NCBI GenBank assembly: GCA_008501655.1
Contig: QQUK01000148.1
Location: 1-13,411, forward strand
Source of the DNA: Calditrichota bacterium
GTDB taxonomy: Bacteria; Zixibacteria; MSB-5A5; GN15; FEB-12
Direction of reading: 5' to 3'
DNA: 13,411 bases
The position numbers and the translations under genes are program-made. Shown piece by piece: positions 1-7,257 of the stretch. Within the stretch, counting starts at the first letter, position 1. Every line of letters starts with the position of its first letter. The notes below the pieces were generated by a model. That model saw nothing but the letters and a program-made list of their open reading frames with translations, had not been told where the DNA came from and made no database searches.

Positions 1-693
1 GCGAAGTGAATCCCATTTCCTGCCGAGTTCATCAAGTCGTGTCGGTGAAAATTTACCTTCTTTGGATTGTTTTTCAAGCTTCTCAAGTGATGCTGGTTCA
101 TTATCAATTAGCGGTTGGATTTCATTTCTAACACCAAGTCCCGATTGAATCTGAACCATAACAAAACCGGCATCGGTTAGTTTATCCTCAAAATTACCGA
201 TCAGGTCTTTTTGGCGACCTTCATACTCCCGGACAATTCTGTTCTGTCTGTCTTTGTAATCTTCTGACATGAATATTTTAGGTACCGCTTTGCGGATTGA
301 AGATATGAGATATTCCATATCTTTTTTAAATCTCCGACCATCACCGGCTTTGAATATGAGTACTTTTGGAGAATCTTCGTTTTTAAAATTATTGACATAA
401 CAGATATCATTCAGATTCGGTTCAGCATGATTGAGCTGCTCAAGCAGATGTTTGATTGTTGTTGTCCGTCCGGTACCGGCCGGTCCGGTAACAAATATGT
501 TGTATCCTTTTGATTTAACCCGCAGACCGAGTTGTATTGCGTTTATTGCCCGTTCCTGACCGATAACATCCAGGCAGGGATTGACATTGTCCGATGATTT
601 CAGGTTTTTTGGGGCATAAGAGACTTCATAATTGAGTTGTTTTGCTGTTAACTCTTTCGGTTTTTTTATCTTTAAGCTTTGCTTTGCAGCCAT
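1..693 (-). CDS. LonB-type AAA+ ATP-dependent protease, N-terminal part (partial, runs off window)
   Basis: The first 231 residues are visible; the gene continues beyond base 1. The protein begins MAAKQSLKIKKPKEL and carries an IGQERAINAI segment (about residues 44-53) followed by GYNIFVTGPAGTGRTTT. The Walker A is at about residues 70-77 and has Arg in place of the usual Lys, as is common in the LonB-like AAA_32 family. After it comes the charged, helical insert typical of that family (EYEGRQKDLIGNFEDKL and onward). Such proteins are ATP-dependent proteases whose C-terminal Ser-Lys Lon domain would lie outside this window, so proteolytic competence cannot be confirmed here. The ATG at 693 is preceded by GGAGG, 5 nt upstream. 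The gene diverges from the tRNA. Family assignment is confident; the physiological substrate is unknown. Confidence 0.85.
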   Translation of the reverse strand, partial: MAAKQSLKIKKPKELTAKQLNYEVSYAPKNLKSSDNVNPCLDVIGQERAINAIQLGLRVKSKGYNIFVTGPAGTGRTTTIKHLLEQLNHAEPNLNDICYVNNFKNEDSPKVLIFKAGDGRRFKKDMEYLISSIRKAVPKIFMSEDYKDRQNRIVREYEGRQKDLIGNFEDKLTDAGFVMVQIQSGLGVRNEIQPLIDNEPASLEKLEKQSKEGKFSPTRLDELGRKWDSLR

Positions 694-708
694 GTAACCT
701 CCGGTTTA

Positions 709-736
709 TATATAGTACCCCAAAGTAGCCTGTAAA
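709..736 (-). promoter_or_regulatory. Candidate sigma70-type promoter of the LonB-type gene
   Basis: On the minus strand TTTACA (731-736) and TATATA (709-714) are separated by 16 bp. Transcription would begin about 9 nt before the ATG, leaving just enough leader to include the GGAGG ribosome binding site. Hexamers were matched by eye only. Confidence 0.45.
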
Positions 737-954
737 TCGTTCTGATTCAATAAAAAACAACACTATCAGCGAACTTTTTTGACACTTCATTGAGGTTTAT
801 AGAGTTGTAATACTCAATATACAATTCCCTATTAATGTAGAAGAAAAATAAATTCAAAAATCTTTGAAAAAGTGACTAAAACTAACTGCCTCAAAGCCAG
901 CATATTACAAAATTAATATTTGTAAGTGCTTGTTTTGCAATAAGTTAAGTTTGC
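737..954. other. Intergenic stretch between divergent LonB-type gene and tRNA, with one small inverted repeat
   Basis: No open frame with gene-like character is seen here; the sequence is strongly AT-rich. TTACAAA (905-911) and TTTGTAA (919-925) form a 7-bp inverted repeat with a 7-nt spacer, about 30 bp upstream of the tRNA promoter -35 box. It could be an operator or chance in AT-rich DNA. A lone TTGACA occurs at 779-784 without a convincing -10 partner. Confidence 0.4.
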
Positions 955-982
955 TTGACAAGTAGTATACTGTTATTATATT
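955..982 (+). promoter_or_regulatory. Promoter of the tRNA-Glu gene
   Basis: A perfect -35 TTGACA (955-960) and a -10 TATATT (977-982) are separated by 16 bp, with the predicted start near 989, about 29 nt before the mature tRNA 5' end. A short leader of this size is usual for tRNA precursors. No other gene lies between. Confidence 0.75.
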
Positions 983-1017
983 CTATGCCTGTTGCTTTTA
1001 GCATTGCGCATTGAATC

Positions 1018-1089
1018 GGCGGTATCGTCTAGTGGTTAGGACAGATGGTTCTCAGCCTTCAAACCGGGGTTCAATTCCCCGTACCGCTA
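1018..1089 (+). tRNA. tRNA-Glu (anticodon CUC)
   Basis: A 72-nt cloverleaf can be drawn. The acceptor GGCGGTA pairs with TACCGCT (one terminal G-U), with discriminator A. The D arm is GTC/GAC with loop TAGTGGTTAG. The anticodon arm is GATGG/CCTTC around loop TTCTCAG, giving anticodon CTC. The T arm is CGGGG/CCCCG with loop TTCAATT. The 3' CCA is not encoded. The anticodon reads GAG glutamate codons. The anticodon stem has a U-U opposition at 29:41 where a U-A pair would be expected. It stands alone between its own promoter and terminator, so it is probably a single-gene transcript. Confidence 0.95.
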
Positions 1090-1097
1090 AATTCGTT

Positions 1098-1136
1098 ATC
1101 CGAGCGTCTTCTTGGTTGGAACGCTCGGATTTTTTT
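1098..1136 (+). terminator. Rho-independent terminator of the tRNA gene
   Basis: A perfect 10-bp stem ATCCGAGCGT / ACGCTCGGAT encloses a 13-nt loop and is followed at once by a run of seven T (1130-1136). It begins 9 nt after the tRNA. It separates the tRNA transcript from the following membrane operon, whose own promoter starts 32 bp later. Confidence 0.95.
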
Positions 1137-1167
1137 ATATCAAAAAATGCGACATTATATATACCGA

Positions 1168-1195
1168 TTGACTTTTACTCTTTATTCTGTATATT
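1168..1195 (+). promoter_or_regulatory. Promoter of the four-gene membrane operon, placed for a leaderless mRNA
   Basis: TTGACT (1168-1173) and TATATT (1190-1195) are separated by 16 bp. The last base of the -10 box is followed by exactly six bases and then the GTG start codon at 1202, so the predicted +1 is the first base of the coding sequence. No Shine-Dalgarno sequence is visible before the GTG, which fits leaderless initiation. Confidence 0.6.
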
Positions 1196-1201
1196 CTGCT
1201 C

Positions 1202-2074
1202 GTGCAAAATCTAACTAAACAATTGAAAACTACCGTTTTATACGGAATTATCCTTCAAAAAATCCTAACCTCATCCGCATTTGCACAAACTAACGATTCA
1301 ATTTTCCGCGTTGACCGAATTAATGCCCTCATATTAGTAGTAGTATTCTCAACTACCATATTATTGTATACCCGCTGGGCAAGACAGGGAAAACCGCTTT
1401 TCCTGCGTAAAATCCCTGGTCTTGATGCTGTCGAAGAAGCTGTTGGACGCGCCACAGAAATGGGTCGTCCGGTGCTGTTTGTCCCCGGAATCGCTGAACT
1501 TGATGAAATTGAGACGATTGCAGGGATTTCAATCCTTGGTCGCGTAGCAAAAATCACCGCCCAGTACGAAACCCCATTAAATGTACCTGTTCGTTATCCG
1601 CTAGTACTTGCTGCCGGACAGGAAGTCGTCGAACAGGCATATATTGAAGCCGGAAAAAAAGATTTATACGATAAAGATACCGTCCGCTATGTCGCCGGTG
1701 AGCAGTTTGCTTTTACAGCAACAGTTAACGGTTATATGATGCGGGAACGTCCTGCCACAAATATATATATGGGAGCATTCTTTGCTGAATCACTCCTTTT
1801 AGCTGAAACAGGAAATGCTGCCGGATCTATTCAGATTGCCGGAACAGCACGTCCTGAACAACTGCCTTTCTTTATCGCTGCCTGTGACTACACATTAATG
1901 GGTGAAGAATTGTACGCAGCTTCAGCATACCTTTCCAAAGAACCGGTCATGACCGGAGGACTTAAAGGACAGGATTTTATAAAAATATTGATAACAATTT
2001 GTATTTTACTCGGTGTAATATTAGTCATGTTCGGATTCGGCAAAGAGTTTATATCTCTTTTCCAATCTGTATAA
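1202..2074 (+). CDS. DUF6754-like membrane-anchored protein, first gene of a four-gene membrane operon
   Basis: A 290-residue protein of unknown function. It resembles the DUF6754 family from memory, chiefly in the stretches around GLDAVEEAVGRATEMGRPV (73-91) and GEELYAASAYLSKEP (234-248). The N terminus may be a signal peptide ending AFA (26-28). A membrane segment follows at about 41-57, then RWARQ, which by the positive-inside rule puts the central domain (about 60-255) in the cytoplasm; a second membrane segment spans about 260-279. No catalytic motif is recognised. The start is a GTG six bases after a TATATT box and lacks a Shine-Dalgarno sequence. The next gene follows after 24 nt. The C-terminal half (GT at 214, P, G234, AA239, TG251, Q257, membrane helix) recalls the third gene of the operon. 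Coding status is near certain; function is not known. Confidence 0.85.
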   Translation: MQNLTKQLKTTVLYGIILQKILTSSAFAQTNDSIFRVDRINALILVVVFSTTILLYTRWARQGKPLFLRKIPGLDAVEEAVGRATEMGRPVLFVPGIAELDEIETIAGISILGRVAKITAQYETPLNVPVRYPLVLAAGQEVVEQAYIEAGKKDLYDKDTVRYVAGEQFAFTATVNGYMMRERPATNIYMGAFFAESLLLAETGNAAGSIQIAGTARPEQLPFFIAACDYTLMGEELYAASAYLSKEPVMTGGLKGQDFIKILITICILLGVILVMFGFGKEFISLFQSV

Positions 2075-2098
2075 CTTTTTGGAGCAAGTAATTAAACA

Positions 2099-2758
2099 AT
2101 GAGAACAACAGTACCGGTTTTAATCGCATTTATCTCAGGAATAGTATTAGTTGTATCATTTTTCTTCAGAAAAGGTACCTGGCTCGGCGATCTCGAACAG
2201 GAGTTTACTGTCTGGCTAACTATTGTTGGTGGTTTTACCCTCCTCTTAGGTGTAGTCTCAATTACCCGTGTAAACTGGACAGCTGTAAAACGAAAAAAAG
2301 AGGGTTGGAAATATAAAATTCTCACCCTGATTGCAATCTTCGCCATGGCAATACCATCAGTACTTTCGCCGGATTGGTCACCGCTGTTTGGTCGTGCTGA
2401 AGGCTCTATCTATGATTGGTTGTTCCAATATCAGATGTCTCCGATGATGGCAACTATGTTTGCGACTCTTGCATTCTATATTGCATCAGCAGCATTCCGT
2501 GCTTTCCGTGCCCGTTCTCTTGAAGCGACTCTGCTTTTAGTTACTGCAACGTTGATAATGCTCTGGAGAATCCCGATGGGTGAATGGTTTTTGAATCTGT
2601 TCCCCGGTGATATTCCGTATCTTTTGAATACTTATATCATGGGTGGAATCAACATGGCTGTTCAACGCGGAATTATTATCGGTGCTGCATTAGGTGCTGC
2701 TTCAATGTCACTTCGTATTATTCTCGGAATCGAACGTACCTATATGGGGAAAGGGTAA
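2099..2758 (+). CDS. Polytopic membrane protein of unknown function, second gene of the membrane operon
   Basis: A 219-residue hydrophobic protein with about six predicted membrane segments (roughly 6-23, 37-56, 73-90, 115-135, 140-157 and 178-208). A basic cytoplasmic-looking loop RVNWTAVKRKKEGWKYK (57-73) follows the second segment. I recognise no transporter or enzyme signature. Small residues dominate the last helix (IIIGAALGAASMSLRIILG), which suggests close helix packing, perhaps with the other subunits. GGAG lies 14 nt upstream of the ATG and the following gene starts 3 nt after its stop, so it is surely co-transcribed. It is a likely membrane core for the single-helix-anchored partners at either side. 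Function unknown. Confidence 0.85.
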   Translation: MRTTVPVLIAFISGIVLVVSFFFRKGTWLGDLEQEFTVWLTIVGGFTLLLGVVSITRVNWTAVKRKKEGWKYKILTLIAIFAMAIPSVLSPDWSPLFGRAEGSIYDWLFQYQMSPMMATMFATLAFYIASAAFRAFRARSLEATLLLVTATLIMLWRIPMGEWFLNLFPGDIPYLLNTYIMGGINMAVQRGIIIGAALGAASMSLRIILGIERTYMGKG

Positions 2759-2761
2759 CGT

Positions 2762-3598
2762 ATGAATTTCTGGGAAAAAATGGAAAAGATGGACAGACGC
2801 TGGGTCTACCTGATGGTTGGACTTTCGGTTATACTCCCTTTTATCTTCCCTCTGGATTTACCGATTTCTATCACACCGGAAGCTCAGTCTGTGTTTGATG
2901 AAGTTGAAAAAATCCCCGATGGCTCCACAGTCATGCTTGTATTCGATTATTATCCTTCTACCATAGCTGAATGTGAACCGATGGCAATAGCAGCTCTGCA
3001 TCATTTCTTCAGAAAAAATTGCAAAGTCATTACCCTTTCAAATATCCCCTTAGGCGGACCGTCGATGGCTGAAGCTGTCACCCGCGATATGGCGGAGAAG
3101 TATAATAAAGTATACGGTGTTGATTTCGTTAATTTAGGCTATAAATACGGCTATGTTGCCGTTCTCTCCGGAATGGGACAGTCGATAAAATCAATCTTTC
3201 CGACCGACAACTCCGGAACACCGCTTGAAGAACTTCCATTAATGACCAATGTCCCGAACTATGATTCGGTTGCATTTATATTTGAAATAGCTGATAACGC
3301 CACTGCTGACTATTGGGTTTCAATTGTTTACGCACAGTATGGTGTCCCGATGGTTTGTGGTACCACAGCGGTCTCAGCTCCAAAGTATTACTCATTCGTC
3401 GCTTCAGGTCAGTTTAAAGGGCTCTTAGGCGGAATGAAAGGTGCTGCGGAATATGAACAGCTTGTTGGACATAACGCCGCCGCTGTCACCGGTATGTCAG
3501 CACAGTCGCTTGTGCACCTGCTGATTATATTCTTAGTCATACTTGGTAATATCTCTTTCTTCCTGGGAAGAAAAGGACATAAAAAGGAACTGGTATGA
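2762..3598 (+). CDS. Membrane-anchored protein with extracytoplasmic Rossmann-like domain, third gene of the membrane operon
   Basis: A 278-residue protein of unknown function. The basic N terminus (KMEKMDRRW) precedes a membrane segment at about 14-32. A soluble domain spans about 36-248, and a second segment (about 250-268) is followed by the basic tail GRKGHKKELV. Both termini are therefore predicted cytoplasmic and the central domain extracytoplasmic. That domain alternates strands and helices (TVMLVFDYY, CKVITLSNIPLGG, DFVNLGYKYGYVAVLSG, YDSVAFIFEIAD, YGVPMVCGT), suggesting an alpha/beta fold. Three cysteines are present (71, 87, 199). Residues from GT at 200 through AA228, TG243 and Q248 into the last helix resemble the first gene's C-terminal half. 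The ATG is preceded by a GGGGAAAGGG purine tract inside the previous gene's end. The stop overlaps the next start. Confidence 0.85.
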   Translation: MNFWEKMEKMDRRWVYLMVGLSVILPFIFPLDLPISITPEAQSVFDEVEKIPDGSTVMLVFDYYPSTIAECEPMAIAALHHFFRKNCKVITLSNIPLGGPSMAEAVTRDMAEKYNKVYGVDFVNLGYKYGYVAVLSGMGQSIKSIFPTDNSGTPLEELPLMTNVPNYDSVAFIFEIADNATADYWVSIVYAQYGVPMVCGTTAVSAPKYYSFVASGQFKGLLGGMKGAAEYEQLVGHNAAAVTGMSAQSLVHLLIIFLVILGNISFFLGRKGHKKELV

Positions 3599-4608
3599 CC
3601 GGCATAGAACTTTTCCAACTCTGGTTGATGGCGTTTGTAACGCTTGCTTTGTTCTCGTTTATGTACAAAGATAATCCGATTTACCGGATCGCAGAGCATA
3701 TTTTTGCAGGACTCACTGCCGGGTATCAGGTTGGACTTATCTGGGATACAGTTATCCTCCAGCAACTCTGGAATCCGATGATCGATGGTGAATGGTGGCT
3801 GTTTATTCCCGGTATTCTTGGTTTTCTCATGTTCACTCGTTTTTCACAAAAATTCTCATGGATATCACGGATGTCCCTCGCATTTGTCATGGGTGTGACC
3901 GCCGGTATCTTTATTATATCCCAGCTCCATGGTCTTGTCCTTCCGCAAATGCAGGATACAATGATTGCCCGTACATCAGTTGACAAAACTGTTGAGCTCC
4001 CAATGACATTGCAGAGCGAAAGTATCTTCATCGTTGACTCAACAACAGATATGGCATTATTAGATTCACTCTATCCGGAAGTTAAACGAATTGATAAAGC
4101 AAATCCGGAAGAATATATATTTTCAGCGACATACACCGAACCGAGCGATAAAGGGATGCTTGAGTATTATGCCCCGATCTGCTCTTTAATCGGAGTTCAG
4201 GATACGACTATAAAAAAAGAAATAGCCGCAATGGAAGTACATGATGATAATGGTATTGAACTCACAACAAATTCCGATGGCACCATAACGGCAACATATA
4301 GCTACTCCTCATTTGAAAAATTCAATTCCGGTCTGTATCAACCTAAAATAGCAGTCAAAAAGATGAGTATTATGCTCATCCTCTCGATAATTATCGTTAT
4401 AGGCGTAGTTTCAACTCTGATATATTTCTACTTCTCGCATGAACATGTCGGCGCTCTTGGGGTAACAGCCAAAGTCGGTATCTGGTTTATAATGATTTCA
4501 TTTGGTGCTCATTTCGGTTATACCGTGATGGGACGTGTCTCTTTGTTGATTGGAAGAGTTCAATTCTTAGTCGAGGACTGGGTCGGTTCATTCAATCAAC
4601 TGTTTTAA
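3595..4608 (+). CDS. Polytopic membrane protein with large soluble insert, fourth gene of the membrane operon
   Basis: A 337-residue protein of unknown function. Four membrane segments (about 5-23, 32-52, 67-82, 88-110) are followed by a soluble domain of about 135 residues (115-253) and two more segments (256-280, 286-312). The C terminus is amphipathic (RVSLLIGRVQFLVEDWV). The first loop has a conserved-looking DNPIYRIAEHIFAGLTAGY stretch with an E-H pair next to a membrane helix. With six helices and a loop domain between helices 4 and 5 it has permease-like topology, but I see no known family signature. Its ATG overlaps the stop of the preceding gene as ATGA, so translation is probably coupled; AAAAGGAA supplies the ribosome binding site. 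No terminator is visible after the stop. It is the last gene of the operon before the metK promoter. Confidence 0.85.
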   Translation: MTGIELFQLWLMAFVTLALFSFMYKDNPIYRIAEHIFAGLTAGYQVGLIWDTVILQQLWNPMIDGEWWLFIPGILGFLMFTRFSQKFSWISRMSLAFVMGVTAGIFIISQLHGLVLPQMQDTMIARTSVDKTVELPMTLQSESIFIVDSTTDMALLDSLYPEVKRIDKANPEEYIFSATYTEPSDKGMLEYYAPICSLIGVQDTTIKKEIAAMEVHDDNGIELTTNSDGTITATYSYSSFEKFNSGLYQPKIAVKKMSIMLILSIIIVIGVVSTLIYFYFSHEHVGALGVTAKVGIWFIMISFGAHFGYTVMGRVSLLIGRVQFLVEDWVGSFNQLF

Positions 4609-4642
4609 ATACCAGTTCAGATAAATTCTTCAAATATATTCC

Positions 4643-4671
4643 TTGTCAAGTCGACCCAATTTTACTACTTT
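4643..4671 (+). promoter_or_regulatory. Candidate promoter of metK-ahcY
   Basis: TTGTCA (4643-4648) and TACTTT (4666-4671) are separated by 17 bp. The predicted start near 4678 leaves a leader of about 127 nt before metK, much longer than the leaders inferred elsewhere in this window. Hexamers were matched by eye. Confidence 0.5.
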
Positions 4672-4677
4672 GATGCC

Positions 4678-4804
4678 GAATTTTGGCTTGCGGAGTACCT
4701 TTATATCTGATTGAAACAACTGTATACTGAGAGTTGTTTCTGAAATATGAATATCCCTTTAATAGCCAATAGATACGAAATAAACGAAGTATTGGAGAAT
4801 AGAT
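4678..4804 (+). promoter_or_regulatory. Structured metK leader with mutually exclusive helices (candidate SAM-responsive element)
   Basis: Three pairings are visible. A perfect 9-bp hairpin is formed by GAAACAACT (4713-4721) and AGTTGTTTC (4732-4740) with a 10-nt loop. TTGGCT (4683-4688) can pair with AGCCAA (4764-4769), enclosing that hairpin. CCAATA (4766-4771) can instead pair with TATTGG (4790-4795), which contains the start of the GGAG ribosome binding site (4794-4797). The last two share bases 4766-4769 and exclude each other, as in a translational switch. No T-run follows the hairpin, so it is not a terminator. I do not recognise a known SAM or SAH riboswitch consensus. The 6-bp helices could be chance. 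Confidence 0.4.
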
Positions 4805-5965
4805 ATGGCAAATAATTTTCTGTTTACATCAGAGTCAGTGACCGAAGGTCATCCGGATAAACTCTGTGATCAGGTCTCAGATGCTGTTTTGGATGCTATC
4901 CTGTCACAGGACACAAAAGGCAGAGTTGCCTGTGAAACATTTGTAACCGCAGGGCTTGTTATAGTCGGCGGTGAGATTACAACCAAAGCATATGTTGATA
5001 TTCAGGGGCTCGTCCGCAAAGTTGTTAAAGATATCGGATATACACACAGCAAATATGGATTTGCTTATGATACCTGTGCGATCTTAAATGCAATCGGTGT
5101 TCAGTCACCGGATATTGCTCAGGGTGTCAACACCGGTGGTGCCGGAGATCAGGGATTGATGACAGGTTATGCCTGCAAAGAGACCAAAGAACTGATGCCG
5201 ATGCCGATAATGCTTTCGCACAAACTGACACAGCAGCTTGCCAAAGTCCGCAAGTCAAACAGACTTCCTTATCTCGGTCCGGACGGTAAATCGCAGGTCA
5301 CGGTTGAATATGATAATGGAAAACCATTGCGTGTTGATACGGTTGTTATCTCTTCACAGCATACCGAAGATATCTTAGACCGCACTGGTAAGAAGATCAC
5401 AAAAAAATCAATTCAGGAAATCATCGACAAAATCATTCTCCCGATTATTCCTAAAAAACTTCTCGATAAAAAAACCAGATTTTTAGTTAACCCGACCGGT
5501 AAATTTGTCATCGGCGGACCGCAGTCTGACACCGGCATGACCGGACGTAAAATCATCGTCGATACTTACGGCGGGATGGCGTCACACGGTGGTGGTGCAT
5601 TCTCCGGAAAAGACCCGACAAAAGTCGACCGTTCAGCTTGCTACATGGCTCGCTACATCGCTAAGAATGTCGTTGCATCAGGGCTTGCAGAAAAATGTAC
5701 TATCCAGCTTGCTTACGCAATAGGTGTTGCCAAACCGGTCTCATTGATGGTCTTCTGTGACGGCACAAACAATGTTGAAGAAAAAAGAATTGTCCAGTTG
5801 ATTAACAAACATTTTGATATGACTCCACGTGGAATCATCAAAACACTTAAACTGCAGCGTCCGATTTATCAGAAGACTGCTGCATACGGTCACTTCGGTC
5901 GTACAGAAAAAGAATTCACCTGGGAAAAAACCGATAAAGCTAAAATCCTCGCAAAGGAGGCATAA
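4805..5965 (+). CDS. metK: S-adenosylmethionine synthetase (methionine adenosyltransferase)
   Basis: This cytosolic enzyme makes S-adenosylmethionine from methionine and ATP, releasing phosphate and diphosphate. At 386 residues it matches the usual bacterial length (384 in E. coli). Family motifs are present: GHPDK (15-19) near the N terminus, GAGDQG (112-117), DTGMTGRKIIVDTYGG around 242-257, and the glycine-rich GGGAFSGKD loop (262-270) followed by PTKVDRSA. Lysine and aspartate residues expected in the phosphate and magnesium sites are retained. The ATG has GGAG 7 nt upstream, within a leader that may regulate translation. ahcY follows after 4 nt, and its AAAGGAGG ribosome binding site lies inside the end of metK. 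The two form a SAM synthesis and SAH removal unit. The assignment is secure. Confidence 0.98.
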   Translation: MANNFLFTSESVTEGHPDKLCDQVSDAVLDAILSQDTKGRVACETFVTAGLVIVGGEITTKAYVDIQGLVRKVVKDIGYTHSKYGFAYDTCAILNAIGVQSPDIAQGVNTGGAGDQGLMTGYACKETKELMPMPIMLSHKLTQQLAKVRKSNRLPYLGPDGKSQVTVEYDNGKPLRVDTVVISSQHTEDILDRTGKKITKKSIQEIIDKIILPIIPKKLLDKKTRFLVNPTGKFVIGGPQSDTGMTGRKIIVDTYGGMASHGGGAFSGKDPTKVDRSACYMARYIAKNVVASGLAEKCTIQLAYAIGVAKPVSLMVFCDGTNNVEEKRIVQLINKHFDMTPRGIIKTLKLQRPIYQKTAAYGHFGRTEKEFTWEKTDKAKILAKEA

Positions 5966-5969
5966 ATAG

Positions 5970-7232
5970 ATGGCGTTAGTAAAACATGACATTAAAGATA
6001 TCAAACTTGCCAAAGAAGGTAAACAGAAGATAGAATGGGCAGAACGGAATATGCCGGTGCTTCGTTCAATTCGGGAACGATTCGTTAAAGAGAAACCGCT
6101 CAAAGGTCTCAATATGGCATGCTGTCTGCACGTTACCACCGAAACAGCAAATCTTGCCCGGACACTCAAAGCTGGTGGTGCCAACGTTGCAGTCTGTGCA
6201 TCTAACCCGCTCTCTACTCAGGATTACACTGCAGCTTCGCTTGTTAAAGATTACGGTATTTCTGTTTTTGCTATCAACGGTGAAAATAATAAAACATATT
6301 ACAAACATATCCATCAGGCACTTGATTTCAAACCGCAAATCACGATGGATGATGGTGCCGATCTTGTTTCCGTTCTTCATTCGGAACGGAAAGAACTGAT
6401 TGAAACGGTTCTTGCCGGTACTGAAGAAACAACAACCGGCGTTATTCGGCTCCGTGCGATGGAAAAAGATAATGCTCTCAGATTTGCTGTTGTTGCTGTG
6501 AATGATTCCAAAACAAAGCATTTCTTTGATAACCGGTATGGTACCGGTCAATCGACTCTTGACGGCGTCATTCGCGCCACCAACATGCTGATTTCCGGTT
6601 CGACGGTTGTCGTTGCCGGATATGGATGGTGCGGTCGTGGTCTTGCTATGCGTGCGCAGGGTCTCGGTGCCAAAGTCATTGTTACCGAAGTTGATAATGT
6701 AAAAGCTCTCGAAGCTGCTATGGACGGATTTCAGGTTATGCCGATGAGTAAAGCTGTTCCGATTGGTGATGTTTTTATTACCGTTACCGGAAACCTTAAT
6801 GTCATCCGGGCTGAACATGCCAAGAAAATGAAAGATGGTGCTATCATTGCAAACTCCGGTCATTTTAATGCTGAGATTGACATTCCGGGAATAACTAAAG
6901 CAGCCAAAAGTAAAACGAATGTCCGTCCGATGATCGAAGAATATAAAATCGGTGGTAAACGGATTATGATTCTGGCTGACGGTCGTTTGATCAACCTTGC
7001 TGCTGCCGAAGGGCATCCTGCGATGGTGATGGATATGTCGTTTGCCAATCAGGCACTCGCATCTGAATTTGTAGCAAAAAGCTATGCGAAACTTGAGAAC
7101 AAAGTTTATACCCTCCCTGATAAAGTTGACCAGGAGATTGCCAAGATTAAATTGAAATCTATGGGCATCGGCGTTGACAAGCTGACGAAAGAGCAGAAAG
7201 TATACTTGAACAGCTGGACAATGGGAACATAA
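5970..7232 (+). CDS. ahcY: Adenosylhomocysteinase (S-adenosyl-L-homocysteine hydrolase), short type
   Basis: An NAD-dependent cytosolic enzyme that splits S-adenosylhomocysteine, the inhibitory by-product of methylation, into homocysteine and adenosine. At 420 residues it is the short form typical of archaea and some bacteria such as Thermotoga, lacking the 40-residue insert of the long bacterial form. Visible motifs: DDGADL (127-132), EETTTG (152-157), NDSKTKHFFDNRYGTGQS (178-195), the NAD-binding GYGWCGRG (217-224), NSGHFNAEID (295-304) and AAEGHP (345-350). It ends shortly after LNSW, without the C-terminal KPDHYRY of long forms. AAAGGAGG lies 10 nt upstream of the ATG. Some short-form enzymes of this clade prefer S-inosylhomocysteine, so substrate preference is not certain. 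It is co-transcribed with metK and followed by a terminator at 7366. Confidence 0.96.
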   Translation: MALVKHDIKDIKLAKEGKQKIEWAERNMPVLRSIRERFVKEKPLKGLNMACCLHVTTETANLARTLKAGGANVAVCASNPLSTQDYTAASLVKDYGISVFAINGENNKTYYKHIHQALDFKPQITMDDGADLVSVLHSERKELIETVLAGTEETTTGVIRLRAMEKDNALRFAVVAVNDSKTKHFFDNRYGTGQSTLDGVIRATNMLISGSTVVVAGYGWCGRGLAMRAQGLGAKVIVTEVDNVKALEAAMDGFQVMPMSKAVPIGDVFITVTGNLNVIRAEHAKKMKDGAIIANSGHFNAEIDIPGITKAAKSKTNVRPMIEEYKIGGKRIMILADGRLINLAAAEGHPAMVMDMSFANQALASEFVAKSYAKLENKVYTLPDKVDQEIAKIKLKSMGIGVDKLTKEQKVYLNSWTMGT

Positions 7233-7257
7233 ACAACAAGTCATATTTATTATATTT

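Noticed and set aside
1011..1214. A 67-codon frame over the tRNA region
   Set aside because: It covers the tRNA gene and its terminator and has no independent coding support.
4678..4804. A known SAM-I, SAM-II, SMK-box or SAH riboswitch before metK
   Set aside because: None of the conserved core sequences I remember for these classes is visible; only an unclassified pairing pattern is reported.
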